Position numbers and translations under genes: made by a program
Shown: piece by piece, positions 8,038-17,097 of the stretch
Layout: every line of letters begins with the position of its first letter
Position numbering within the stretch: position 1 is the first letter of the stretch
Source of the DNA: Campylobacterota bacterium
Lineage (GTDB): Bacteria > Campylobacterota > Campylobacteria > Campylobacterales > Sulfurovaceae
DNA: 32,399 nucleotides
Reading direction: 5' to 3'
NCBI GenBank assembly: GCA_011048515.1
Contig: DSDW01000091.1
Span: 1 to 32,399, forward strand
Notes under the pieces: model-generated
Told to the model about the DNA's origin: nothing
Databases searched by the model: none
What the model saw: only the letters and a program-made list of their open reading frames with translations

Positions 8038-9606
8038 ATGAATGCACAAGTAGATAGTGGTACTCCACCTAAAACTGAAGCAAAAAAAGAAGCGATAGTA
8101 AACCGACTGACCTGTGCGACATTAGAGGGGGTTAATGCACAGGTGATAGAAGTGGAGGCGACCTTTACCAAAGGGCTTCCCGGATTTTCAGTGGTTGGCT
8201 TGGCTTCAAGCGATATTCAGGAGGCAAAAGAGCGCTCCAAAGCGGCACTTATGACCAACGGTTTTACCTTTCCGCCGCTCAAAATTACGGTCAATCTCAG
8301 TCCTTCTGATATCTCCAAAAAAGGGACACATATCGATCTTGCGATTGCATTACTTATTGCACTCCATAAGAGAGATATCCAGGAGGAGGGGCTCTTTGTC
8401 TTTGGCGAACTGGGGTTGGATGGGAGAGTAAAGACTAGTTCGATGCTTTTCCCATTGATTTTGTCGCTCAAGGAGCAGCGCCTGATCAAGCGGGCTATTG
8501 TACCCAAAGAAGCGATTATGCACCTTTCTCATATCTCCGGTGTAGAGTTCATTACCGTAGAGACGCTTGATGAGGCGATCACGCTTTTCAATGAGGGAGC
8601 TTTTGCGGCCAATACACAGCGATTTGATTATCATAGTGAGAAACTTCCCTTTGGAGAAGTAGATTATTACTATGAAAAAAAATATGCACATGATTTTGGT
8701 GATGTGAAAGGGCAGGGGATCGCCAAACGGGCATCAGTGATCGCTGCGGCCGGGATGCATAATTTTCTGATGGAGGGGAGTCCGGGATGCGGCAAGAGTA
8801 TGATCGCAAAAAGGCTCAAGGACATACTTCCTCCATTGACGGAAGAGGAGATACTCTCCATCGCCAAACATCAGTTTCTTGATGGCATCACACCGAATTT
8901 CTCTGCGATCAGGCCGATCAGGGCCCCGCACCATACAGCCACTTCCGCCTCCGTTTTTGGCGGCGGTTCGACGCAGGCAAAGATAGGCGAGGTGGCGTTG
9001 GCAAACCATGGGATACTCTTTTTTGATGAGCTGCCACACTTCAGCAAGCAGGTACTGGAGGCACTGAGAGAGCCGCTGCAGGACAGGAAAGTACATATCG
9101 CCCGGGTCAATGCCAAGATCGAATATGAAGCCGATATCATGTTCGTTGCGGCGCAAAATCCCTGCCCATGCGGCAACCTCCTCTCCAAAACCAAAGCATG
9201 CCGCTGTTCGGAGATCGAGATCAAAAGATATCAGAACAAGCTCTCTGATCCCTTTTTGGACCGGATAGACCTTTTTGTGGTGATGCAGGAGGTGAGCAGC
9301 GAAGACAGGAGCGATATCACTTCCTCGCAGATGCACGAGGCCGTCCTCAAAGCCTTCAGGATGCAAAAGGTGCGCGGGCAGGAACGTCTCAACGGAAAAT
9401 TGAGCGAAGAGGAGATAGAGAAGTACTGCAAATTGGATAGTGAGGCAGAAAAGATACTCGAGGGAGCGATCCGGCGTTTTGCGCTCTCCCACCGTTCTAT
9501 CGCTTCGATCAAAAAGGTGGGACGTACCATCGCCGACCTGAACGCACATGAAATGATAGAGAGAGCGGATATGCTCGAAGCATTGAGTTACAGGAGAAGA
9601 AGATAG
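8038..9606 (+). CDS. YifB/ComM-family Mg-chelatase-like AAA+ ATPase
   Basis: 'GLPGFSVVGLASSDIQEAKERSKAALMTNGFTFPPLKITVNLSPSDISKKGTHIDLAIAL', Walker A 'GSPGCGKSM', 'RAPHHTATSASVFGGG', 'FFDELPHFSKQVLEALREPLQ', 'NPCPCGN'; exact start uncertain (8002, 8038 or slightly downstream). Confidence 0.9.
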   Translation: MNAQVDSGTPPKTEAKKEAIVNRLTCATLEGVNAQVIEVEATFTKGLPGFSVVGLASSDIQEAKERSKAALMTNGFTFPPLKITVNLSPSDISKKGTHIDLAIALLIALHKRDIQEEGLFVFGELGLDGRVKTSSMLFPLILSLKEQRLIKRAIVPKEAIMHLSHISGVEFITVETLDEAITLFNEGAFAANTQRFDYHSEKLPFGEVDYYYEKKYAHDFGDVKGQGIAKRASVIAAAGMHNFLMEGSPGCGKSMIAKRLKDILPPLTEEEILSIAKHQFLDGITPNFSAIRPIRAPHHTATSASVFGGGSTQAKIGEVALANHGILFFDELPHFSKQVLEALREPLQDRKVHIARVNAKIEYEADIMFVAAQNPCPCGNLLSKTKACRCSEIEIKRYQNKLSDPFLDRIDLFVVMQEVSSEDRSDITSSQMHEAVLKAFRMQKVRGQERLNGKLSEEEIEKYCKLDSEAEKILEGAIRRFALSHRSIASIKKVGRTIADLNAHEMIERADMLEALSYRRRR

Positions 9607-9610
9607 TGTT

Positions 9611-9755
9611 ATCCGTTCGTGCTGAGCCTGTCGAAGCACAGGTTGGGAGTTATCCTTCGATAAGCTCAAGAGGAAGAGAAAAGAAAGAAAGTAATAAGTT
9701 TGGAAGAACTCCCCATTCGCCCAGGGCTTAGTCGAAGGGTGCGAATGGGGAATGA
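9611..9755. repeat. cluster of three CTTCGAC...GGCTCAG-type palindromic repeats
   Basis: gtgct-gagcctgtcga-agcac (9619-9639); ccttcgataagctcaag (9654-9670, opposite orientation); ccccattcgc-ccagggcttagtcgaagggt-gcgaatgggg (9711-9750). Confidence 0.75.
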
Positions 9756-9766
9756 CGGATGAGGTA

Positions 9767-10831
9767 TCAGAATACCGAACAGATCACCTTGGTGACGATA
9801 AACCCGCCGACAAGCAGCCATGCGAACATCGCTGCTGAGGTGTAGATCGGTGCAAGCCCAAGCCCTTTGAACTTGGCAAAGCGTGTCCCCATACCCAGTG
9901 CGGTCATCGCCATCGTAAGCAGGAAGGTATCGATCTCATTGATGATATCCACGATATCTGCAGGTACAAGATGCAGTGAGTTGAAGCCTGCCACGCCGAT
10001 AAAGTAGACGGCAAACCACGGGATGACAAGTTTCACTTTTTCTCCTGCGCCTCCCTCTTTTTTGGCAGCGTAGCTCAGGTAGATACCAAGGATGATCAGC
10101 ATCGGTGCGATCATGATAACCCTGGTCATCTTGACGATGACGGCAGAGTCCGCCATCTCTTTGGGCGAACCAGGTACAGAGGCAGGCACGGCAACCACCT
10201 GCGCCACTTCGTGGATCGTTCCGCCCACGTAGATACCGAACTCCTTGGCCGTCATGTGCAGAAAGCCGGAAGCCGGTTCAATGATCGTCGTATAAAGCAC
10301 CGGGTAGAGGAACATCGCGATCGTACCGAAGAGGACAACCATCGATACTGCAATGGCTGCCTTGTACTCTTCGGATTTGAGTACGGGTTCGGTCGCCAGC
10401 ACAGCAGCGGCACCGCACACCGATGCGCCGGAAGCATTGAGCATGGAAGTATCTTTTTCCATACCGAAGATCCTGTGGCCCAGCCATGTACCGAGGATAA
10501 AGGTAGAAGAGAGCATAATAAGAGAGACAAGGAATCCCGCCATTCCTACATCAACGATCTCCTGGAAGGTGAGTCTGAAGCCGTAAAAGACGATGGCAAA
10601 ACGGAGGATCTTTTTTGCTGAGAAGGTGATCCCTCCCTGCCATGCCTCGGGAGTCTTGTTGTGCAGGGTATTCGCATAGAAGATACCCATCACGATACCG
10701 ATGACCAGCGGCGAAATACCCAGCTTTTGTACCGCAGGAAAGTCGGAGATATAGGTCGCAGCAGCAGCAAAGATCGCCACAAAGAGGATACCGCTTATTG
10801 TGTCTTTTCGTTTTTCAGCAGAAAAAGGCAT
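9767..10831 (-). CDS. YeiH/UPF0324 family putative sulfate exporter-type membrane protein
   Basis: Polytopic membrane protein; 'LGISPLVIGIVMGIFYANTL', 'LNASGASVCGAAAVLATEPVLKSEEYKAAIAVSMVVLFGTIAMFLYP', 'VGGTIHEVAQVVA' typical of the YeiH family; internal ATG at 10831 preferred over 10930. Confidence 0.88.
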   Translation of the reverse strand: MPFSAEKRKDTISGILFVAIFAAAATYISDFPAVQKLGISPLVIGIVMGIFYANTLHNKTPEAWQGGITFSAKKILRFAIVFYGFRLTFQEIVDVGMAGFLVSLIMLSSTFILGTWLGHRIFGMEKDTSMLNASGASVCGAAAVLATEPVLKSEEYKAAIAVSMVVLFGTIAMFLYPVLYTTIIEPASGFLHMTAKEFGIYVGGTIHEVAQVVAVPASVPGSPKEMADSAVIVKMTRVIMIAPMLIILGIYLSYAAKKEGGAGEKVKLVIPWFAVYFIGVAGFNSLHLVPADIVDIINEIDTFLLTMAMTALGMGTRFAKFKGLGLAPIYTSAAMFAWLLVGGFIVTKVICSVF

Positions 10832-10957
10832 AAGTTTCCTTGATAATTTTTTATTATTAACGAAATTATACTGATTTTTAGGTATACTTTCAAAATAAAT
10901 AAAATTGAATGAAACTTTAAATATAATCAATTATTAATATTATAAGGGAAATTTATC
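10832..10957. promoter_or_regulatory. divergent intergenic region yeiH-like/lysR
   Basis: AT-rich divergent promoter region including tataat (10922-10927) and the dyad aatataatcaattattaatatt, expected to hold the LysR-type binding site. Confidence 0.45.
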
Positions 10958-11896
10958 ATGAAAATCACACTGCGACAGATGGAGATCTTTATCAATGTGG
11001 TGGCTTCAGGGCATCTGACCAATGTGGCCAAGGAGATGAATCTCAGCCAGTCGGCCATCTCTATGTCGATCAAAGAGCTCGAAAATATTTTGGGACGGCC
11101 GGTTTTTGACCGTATCAATAAAAAGCTGGTGCTCAATGAGGTGGGAAGAGCTTTCTATAAAGAGATAGAGCCTATCTACCGAAAGCTCTCGGATATAGAG
11201 TTTGAGTTCAAGAACTCCGAAAACAAAGGGATCATCCGGGTAGGCGCGAGTACAACGATCGTGGATTATCTGATGCCTTCCATCATCTGCAGCTACATGA
11301 GTGCCTATCCCGATGTAAAGATCACGCTCAAAGAGGGTAACACCAAAGAGATCGCGCATATGATCGAGGAGGGGACGATCGATATCGGTTTTGTAGAGGG
11401 GTTTGTCCAGGGATCGGATATCGTTAAGGAGAAGATCGGCGTGGATGAGCTTATCGTAGTGACAGCGGACAAGGCACTTTCCCAAAAGCCTGTCTTTATC
11501 GATGAGATTGCCAATGAGCGCTGGATACTCAGAGAACCGGGTTCCGGGACACGTGAGGTTTTTCTTGATTATATCAAAGAGAAGGTGGATGCGCTCAACA
11601 TCTTTTTGGAGCTTGGGCATACCGAATCGATCAAGAGTATTCTCAACAATCGCTCCTGTCTCACCTGCCTTTCCAAGATCTCTGTGGAGGATGAGCTCAA
11701 AAGCGGTAAACTTTTCCAGGTGCCTGTGAAAAACTTTGACTGCAAAAGAGACTTTCTGATGATCCATCATAAAGACAAATACCACAGTTCGCTTTTTGAA
11801 AAGTTCGTTTTCTTCTCACGCAAACTGATGGTGAAGATGATTGAGGAGCAGCAATGTGCGATCGATCTGGCAAAAGAGTTAAAGAAGTCGCTTTAG
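10958..11896 (+). CDS. LysR family transcriptional regulator
   Basis: N-terminal HTH 'MKITLRQMEIFINVVASGHLTNVAKEMNLSQSAISMSIKELENILGRPVFDRINKKLVLNEVGRAFY' and LysR substrate-binding domain; divergent from the YeiH-like gene. Confidence 0.94.
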   Translation: MKITLRQMEIFINVVASGHLTNVAKEMNLSQSAISMSIKELENILGRPVFDRINKKLVLNEVGRAFYKEIEPIYRKLSDIEFEFKNSENKGIIRVGASTTIVDYLMPSIICSYMSAYPDVKITLKEGNTKEIAHMIEEGTIDIGFVEGFVQGSDIVKEKIGVDELIVVTADKALSQKPVFIDEIANERWILREPGSGTREVFLDYIKEKVDALNIFLELGHTESIKSILNNRSCLTCLSKISVEDELKSGKLFQVPVKNFDCKRDFLMIHHKDKYHSSLFEKFVFFSRKLMVKMIEEQQCAIDLAKELKKSL

Positions 11897-12454
11897 GGCC
11901 TCTTGATACTCATCGGGACGGTTGAGGTTCAAAAACGGCTCTTTGGCTGTAAAGCATACGCGTTTTGTCTTTACCGTTTCAAGCAATGTTGTGAGCCGGT
12001 GATCGCCGTTTTTAAGCATCTGTGCAGCTTCCGGCAAAATAGCGCGTCTGTAGATGCCGCAGAGCGGCTCCCTTCCATGAGGACTTTCCGCCACGATGAC
12101 ATCATACGCTTCGCTCCTCTCATCCATCAGTTTCCCTATCACCCGTTCATCGACAAAAGGTGCATCTACACTGAGTATAAAGACCTCCGGCACATCCAGC
12201 TTCTCAAAGACCGATACCAGCGCCGCCAGTGGCGAATGGACGGCATAGCTGTCTGTGATGAGTTGGCACTCGAAACAAAATTTGTCTGACTTTGCCGAGA
12301 GGTAGACCTCCTCAAACAATTTCCCAAGACGGCGGTACTGGTACTCGCTGAGGGAGGGGTATCCTGCAAAAGGAAGCTGTGATTTGTCTTCCCCCATGCG
12401 TGAACTTCTGCCACCGGCAAAGATGATGGCCGGTATCTTATACATCGGCTGCAT
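11879..12454 (-). CDS. mobA: molybdenum cofactor guanylyltransferase
   Basis: 'IPAIIFAGGRSSRMGEDKSQLPFAGYPSLSEYQYRRL' nucleotidyltransferase signature, 'SVDAPFV', 'EPLCGIYRR'. Confidence 0.92.
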   Translation of the reverse strand: MQPMYKIPAIIFAGGRSSRMGEDKSQLPFAGYPSLSEYQYRRLGKLFEEVYLSAKSDKFCFECQLITDSYAVHSPLAALVSVFEKLDVPEVFILSVDAPFVDERVIGKLMDERSEAYDVIVAESPHGREPLCGIYRRAILPEAAQMLKNGDHRLTTLLETVKTKRVCFTAKEPFLNLNRPDEYQEALKRLL

Positions 12455-13571
12455 ACTTCTCCTTGCGCTTTTGATGGATCAGCAGGGCTCCCGCACCCAA
12501 CAGCGTAATGATCGCCTCATACAAAAAAAGGTGTTCTCCGTAAAGCTTGCCGGAGAGAAGCGCCCCGACTGAACCGCCAAGTCCAAATGCAACCCCCAAA
12601 AAAAACTGCTGGGCAAGTTTCTTTTGTGTATAGAGAGAATAGACATAGGTGATCGCAGCGGTATGATAGAGAGCAAAGCTTGCCGCATGCAGCGACTGTG
12701 AAGCAAATGTCAGGGGTAGCGAATCGGGATAGAGCCAGAGGATCATCCACCTCAAAGCTGTGACCAGCATCGCAAACTGTAAAATACGCAGCAGGTTGCG
12801 CTGCAGCAGAGGCCCCTGAAAGTAGAGCATGACGATCTCGCAAAGCACACCGAAGCTCCACATCCAGCTGATCACTTCGAGAGAGATACCATGTTCGCTC
12901 TCATAGATGGTAAAGAAGTTGTAAAATCCTCCGAACCCTACCTGCATCAAGAATGCCGAGAGCCAGAATGCCCAGTACCTGGAGAGTGAAAAACTTTTGT
13001 CAGACTCTTTCGAGTCGTGCGATGCCTGGTCGTAACGTACCAGCATCGCACCAAAGAGCAGCGTGACAAAGCTTACCGAGCATAGGTAGTAAAATGCCTG
13101 CTCCGGTGTCTCCAGTACACGGCCGAGCCAGAGTGCAATACCGGTAAACCCAAGCGATCCCCAAAGACGTACTTTTCCGTAATCGCTTTTTTCAAGCGAG
13201 GAGAGGGCGATGGTCTCTACATAGGGCAGAGAGACACCTACGGCTGCCCCGAAAAAGAGATTGGCAAGCAGGTAGAGCCAGAAGGAGTGGGCTGTGGTGA
13301 TAAAAAGCAGTGTGGCGACCAGCGTGAAAACCAGCGAGAGGATATAGATCTTCGGTGTCAATGCCAAAAAGTGACGAAAAGCAAAAGGAAGCAAAAAACG
13401 CATAAAAGGGGCAGCCATATAGATGATACCTACTTCAAAGGCTGTATATCCAAGCTCGGTGAGCACTTTTGGCATAAAGATGACATAGACACCCACCCCT
13501 GCAAAATAGAAGAAGTAGTAGCCGCTCATCAGCAGAGCAAAGAGGCTTCTGATAGGATAGATCGGTGTCAT
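12438..13571 (-). CDS. MFS transporter
   Basis: 377 aa polytopic membrane protein 'SLFALLMSGYYFFYFAGVGVYVIFMPKVLTELGYTAFEVGIIYMAAPFMRF'. Confidence 0.82.
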   Translation of the reverse strand: MTPIYPIRSLFALLMSGYYFFYFAGVGVYVIFMPKVLTELGYTAFEVGIIYMAAPFMRFLLPFAFRHFLALTPKIYILSLVFTLVATLLFITTAHSFWLYLLANLFFGAAVGVSLPYVETIALSSLEKSDYGKVRLWGSLGFTGIALWLGRVLETPEQAFYYLCSVSFVTLLFGAMLVRYDQASHDSKESDKSFSLSRYWAFWLSAFLMQVGFGGFYNFFTIYESEHGISLEVISWMWSFGVLCEIVMLYFQGPLLQRNLLRILQFAMLVTALRWMILWLYPDSLPLTFASQSLHAASFALYHTAAITYVYSLYTQKKLAQQFFLGVAFGLGGSVGALLSGKLYGEHLFLYEAIITLLGAGALLIHQKRKEKYAADV

Positions 13572-14077
13572 GGTTTGGTGATGACTGCCGTATGGCTCAG
13601 CAGATCATGCAGGGTTTTACGGTCTTTCCTGAAGAACATCATCACCCATCCGATGATCGAGAAAAAAGAGAGTATAGCACAGAGGTTTCTAAAAAGTATG
13701 ATGAAAAAAGAGGGTTTCTCTCCGCTGCTCTCATCGATCAGTCTAAGGTTGTAGGCGCGATAACCAGGGGTTTGTGCAGTTTTGGCCAAAAAGAATGTCT
13801 GCACGATCACCAGGGGTATAAGAATATAGACCCATCCCAGCATCTTGTGATCTGCGAAAACTTCTCTGCCCCCCATGACCAGGTAGAAGACGATATACAT
13901 GATGGGCATCAGAAGCATAAAACTGTCGGTGATAAATGCTTTGATCTTGTTTCCTAGGGAGGCATAGGGACGGGCCAATGGTGAGCGGGTTTCGCCTTTC
14001 GCCGTCCCTATGGGCGATTTTTTCTGCTTGATATCCCTGAACCGTTTTTTTTCTCTGCTGCTCATCAGAAATCCCAT
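13568..14077 (-). CDS. RDD family membrane protein
   Basis: 'ASLGNKIKAFITDSFMLLMPIMYIVFYLVMGG...QTPGYRAYNLRLID...FRNLCAILSFFSIIGWVMMFFRKDRKTLHDLLSHTAVI' RDD pattern. Confidence 0.85.
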   Translation of the reverse strand: MGFLMSSREKKRFRDIKQKKSPIGTAKGETRSPLARPYASLGNKIKAFITDSFMLLMPIMYIVFYLVMGGREVFADHKMLGWVYILIPLVIVQTFFLAKTAQTPGYRAYNLRLIDESSGEKPSFFIILFRNLCAILSFFSIIGWVMMFFRKDRKTLHDLLSHTAVITKP

Positions 14078-14844
14078 ACCACGGCAGCGTAAGGCCCTCT
14101 GAAATCGACATCGATGGCCAGATTGGCACCCAGGTTATTATCTTCCAGGTGTATCATACGGTATCCCCCTTCGATCCCCATGCCCATTCCGAAGGTATAG
14201 CGCAGGGTAAAAAGCGCATCGTACATCGTAGAATCTTCATAGCTGATCGCATTGAGTTCGGCTTGAAGCATGAGTTCCGTGTTGGGCAGTTCAAAACGTG
14301 TCTTCAGGTAGACCATCGGGATCCACTCATCATACTCTGCTCTCTCGGACTTGTAATCGTATGGCTGGTTCATCATCATAGTTCTGGTTTCCAGATAGAC
14401 ATCTCCATAGATACGGCGCAGGGTCAGGCCGGCATCAAAGCTTGCCCAGTTGTCGAGCAGTTCGTAGTAGAGGGTGACATCGAAAGCCTGCATATCCATT
14501 GTGTTATAGATATCTCCGGTAAAGCCGCTGATACCTCCCCAGCTAAAGTCGCTGACCTCTCCCGAGCCTTCATGCGAGAAATTACTGTACTCCAGTTTGA
14601 TATTGGGGAGAAAGGAAACGGGATGCTCAAAATAGGCTTTGAAGAAGAGATCCCTGGACTCTTCCCAGTGAAGGGTATCTTCGACGGAAGTTTTGGACTC
14701 TGTATCGTAAAAATCATAGGTTGCATACCCCTTGGGCGCATGGCTGTATACTCCCGCAGAGAGTTCCCCCCCGATCATATCCGCATAGGCAGGGATATGA
14801 AGCAGGAGTGGCAAAAAGGCTGTTTTTAAAAGTGAACGAACCAT
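14065..14844 (-). CDS. outer membrane beta-barrel protein (TIGR04219-like)
   Basis: Signal peptide 'MVRSLLKTAFLPLLLHIPAYA', then 'DMIGGELSAGVYSHAPKGYATYDF'; alternating beta-strand pattern ending in aromatic 'AAVVWDF'. Confidence 0.75.
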   Translation of the reverse strand: MVRSLLKTAFLPLLLHIPAYADMIGGELSAGVYSHAPKGYATYDFYDTESKTSVEDTLHWEESRDLFFKAYFEHPVSFLPNIKLEYSNFSHEGSGEVSDFSWGGISGFTGDIYNTMDMQAFDVTLYYELLDNWASFDAGLTLRRIYGDVYLETRTMMMNQPYDYKSERAEYDEWIPMVYLKTRFELPNTELMLQAELNAISYEDSTMYDALFTLRYTFGMGMGIEGGYRMIHLEDNNLGANLAIDVDFRGPYAAVVWDF

Positions 14845-14847
14845 CTG

Positions 14848-16062
14848 TTATGCTCCTTGAAGGCTCATACTGAAGATCGGCAGAAGCATCGCGGCCACGA
14901 TGACCCCGACGATCAGCCCGATAAAGAGCATCATCGCCGGTTCAAGCAGACTCAGCAGCAGTTTGAGTCTGTCTTCGTTCTCTTCCGTATAGAGTTTTGA
15001 GATATTGTTTAGGATATGGGCCACTTCGCTGGACTCTTCACCCAGGGCCAGAGACTGCATGAAGTTACGTTTGGGTTTAAACCCTTTGGTCATCTGTAGG
15101 GCATTGGAGAGCTTGTTCCCCTCCATAACTCTACCCGAAGCTGCCTCAAAGAGCTCTTTGAGGACGACATTTCCGAAGGTCGCGGTCGAGAGTTTCACCG
15201 CATGGGCATAGGAGACCCCCGAATCGAGCATCAGCGAGAGGATATAGGAGAAACGTCCCAGCTCATGGTTTTGGATAAGTGTGCCAATCACGGGGACCTT
15301 CAGCCACATCCTGTCCACGAACCGGTGAAAGGAAAGAAAGTAGCGGTAGGCAAGCTTGTAGCCGGCCACAATCAAAAGAAAGCCGACCAGGATGGCAACA
15401 TAGTGTTCTGTGAGGAAGTTGCTGATCGCGAGTACGAACTGTGTGATAGGAGGAAGCTCCTGGTTGTTGTCTTCAAAGATGCCGACGATCTTGGGTACGA
15501 CGAAGGAGATAAGGAAGCCGGTCATCCCTATGGCTACGATAAAGATAAAAAGAGGATAGACCATGGCATTGCCCACCTGCTTTTTGACCTTGTTCTGCGC
15601 GGAGAAGAAGTTTCCCATATTGACAAGCACCTCGACCATCTTTCCGCTCTGACCTGCGACATTGAGACTCTGCAGGAAAAAATCTGGCATAGCATAGACC
15701 TTCTGGGTCTGCAGTGCATTGTAGAGCGATTTTCCCTCGTCGATCATGGTTTTGATCGAATTGAGAAAAGAGACATACCTCTTCTCTCCCTCATGCTGGT
15801 TCTCCAGCAGCTTGATAGCCGTCAGTACCGTCATGCCGGAGTTGAGGTAAGAGGAGAGCTCTTTGGCAAAAGCGCTCAGCAGTTCACCGGGCATCACCCT
15901 CTTGGAGAAAGAGTCCATAGAGAGTTTCTGTGTGGGGGACAAACGCTCATAATATATACTTTGCAAACGGAGCTTCTGCGCTGCTTCATCATGAGATGCA
16001 GCGGTTACTGTACCTTTGACCTTTTTACCGGTGTTATCAAATCCTTTGTATTTGAAAAGCAT
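14848..16062 (-). CDS. gspF: type II secretion system inner-membrane protein GspF
   Basis: 'MLFKYKGFDNTGKKVKGTVTAASHDEAAQKLR', two T2SF domains, 'ALGEESSEVAHILNNISKLYTEENEDRLKLLLSLLEPAMMLFIGLIVG'. Confidence 0.92.
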   Translation of the reverse strand: MLFKYKGFDNTGKKVKGTVTAASHDEAAQKLRLQSIYYERLSPTQKLSMDSFSKRVMPGELLSAFAKELSSYLNSGMTVLTAIKLLENQHEGEKRYVSFLNSIKTMIDEGKSLYNALQTQKVYAMPDFFLQSLNVAGQSGKMVEVLVNMGNFFSAQNKVKKQVGNAMVYPLFIFIVAIGMTGFLISFVVPKIVGIFEDNNQELPPITQFVLAISNFLTEHYVAILVGFLLIVAGYKLAYRYFLSFHRFVDRMWLKVPVIGTLIQNHELGRFSYILSLMLDSGVSYAHAVKLSTATFGNVVLKELFEAASGRVMEGNKLSNALQMTKGFKPKRNFMQSLALGEESSEVAHILNNISKLYTEENEDRLKLLLSLLEPAMMLFIGLIVGVIVAAMLLPIFSMSLQGA

Positions 16063-16093
16063 CTATTGTTTATCCTTACGAATTATTAAAAGT

Positions 16094-16099
16094 ATTATA
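16094..16099 (-). promoter_or_regulatory. possible -10 hexamer for gspF (TATAAT on minus strand)
   Basis: Plus-strand attata at 16094-16099, 32 nt upstream of the gspF ATG; no strong -35. Confidence 0.35.
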
Positions 16100-16119
16100 G
16101 CGTCTTTATCTTGTGTTGA

Positions 16120-16548
16120 TTAAAATGAACTAAGGTTAAACCGAAAGTAAGTTGATGCATATTGGTCTTTTAGAATCACTTTTTCTATATTTGCATTTGG
16201 ACCAGCATCCCCAAATGTAGGCGCTATGATGGGATCTGGAATCGTGATGTCTCTGGAGATATTTTGCAAAATTTTTTTACTTTTCTGTTCTGAGATCATA
16301 AAAACGGGAGAAAGCATGTCGTAAGCATTTTTAGTATCTTTATGATACTGGTTTATTTTGTCATTTAAAAAGTATGAATCCTGAAAAGATATGATGTTTC
16401 TTTTTGAGAGATAGACGGCACTATTATGAGTTCTGGAAGAGATTTCCATAACAGCCAATATTACGACAGAGATGATGACGACAGAGATGATGACTTCTAT
16501 CAATGTAAATGCAGAATGGTGGGAGGCTAATAAGGTTTTCGGCTTCAA
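16120..16548 (-). CDS. type IV pilin-like/GspI-like pseudopilin
   Basis: 'LLASHHSAFTLIEVIISVVIISVVILAVMEISSRT' prepilin signature; TTG start at 16548-16546 overlaps the upstream stop (TTGA), with GGAG upstream. Confidence 0.72.
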   Translation of the reverse strand: MKPKTLLASHHSAFTLIEVIISVVIISVVILAVMEISSRTHNSAVYLSKRNIISFQDSYFLNDKINQYHKDTKNAYDMLSPVFMISEQKSKKILQNISRDITIPDPIIAPTFGDAGPNANIEKVILKDQYASTYFRFNLSSF

Positions 16549-17078
16549 TAATAATCTCCAATATTTGATAGTAGTGTGGTATTTTCTTCCCAAAGATATT
16601 TGGCCTCTTCAATTGTATTCACTTGCTGAGGGTTTCCAAAAAAAGAAGGAAGATAATAGACCCCATCAGGATTTTCTAAGATCACTTTCGTGCTGCTTCC
16701 GTTTGGATAAAAGTCCAGTTTAAGACAGATTTCTTGATCTTCATAACGTCCATATTCAATTTCGGAAATACTATCAGATGCATCAAGGGTATAGGCGATT
16801 GTATCTTTGAGGTTTATTTTTGCATCATAAAGAGTAAACGCATCATTGATACCGTGTCTTATATAGCAGGTGGTACATTTATTGATACATAAAAAAGTTG
16901 TATGACCGATAATTTGTCCAGAGTCAATTAATGAAGATTTTAGAGTTAACGGAGAGAGTACTTCGGGTTTTTCCTCATTTTTTTTAAAATAGGTAAAAAC
17001 CAGGGAGTAGACTATCAAGATAAGAAATACGACAATGATCAGTTCGATCAGTGTGAATCCCCTTCTTGATAATTTCAT
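16545..17078 (-). CDS. prepilin-type N-terminal cleavage/methylation protein (GspH-like)
   Basis: 'MKLSRRGFTLIELIIVVFLILIVYSLVFTYF'. Confidence 0.78.
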   Translation of the reverse strand: MKLSRRGFTLIELIIVVFLILIVYSLVFTYFKKNEEKPEVLSPLTLKSSLIDSGQIIGHTTFLCINKCTTCYIRHGINDAFTLYDAKINLKDTIAYTLDASDSISEIEYGRYEDQEICLKLDFYPNGSSTKVILENPDGVYYLPSFFGNPQQVNTIEEAKYLWEENTTLLSNIGDYY

Positions 17079-17097
17079 CTTTTAAATCAAATTCAAG

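Noticed and set aside
8734-9669. 311-aa minus-strand ORF opposite the comM-like gene
   Set aside because: Antisense to a strong AAA+ gene; its N-terminus (PVLRQAQHER) is a translation of the CTTCGAC-type palindromic repeat.
14149-14829. 226-aa plus-strand ORF opposite the beta-barrel gene
   Set aside because: Antisense; the minus-strand ORF has a signal peptide and beta-barrel pattern.
15202-16089. 295-aa plus-strand ORF opposite gspF
   Set aside because: Antisense to a clear GspF; composition is low-complexity/charged with no domain.
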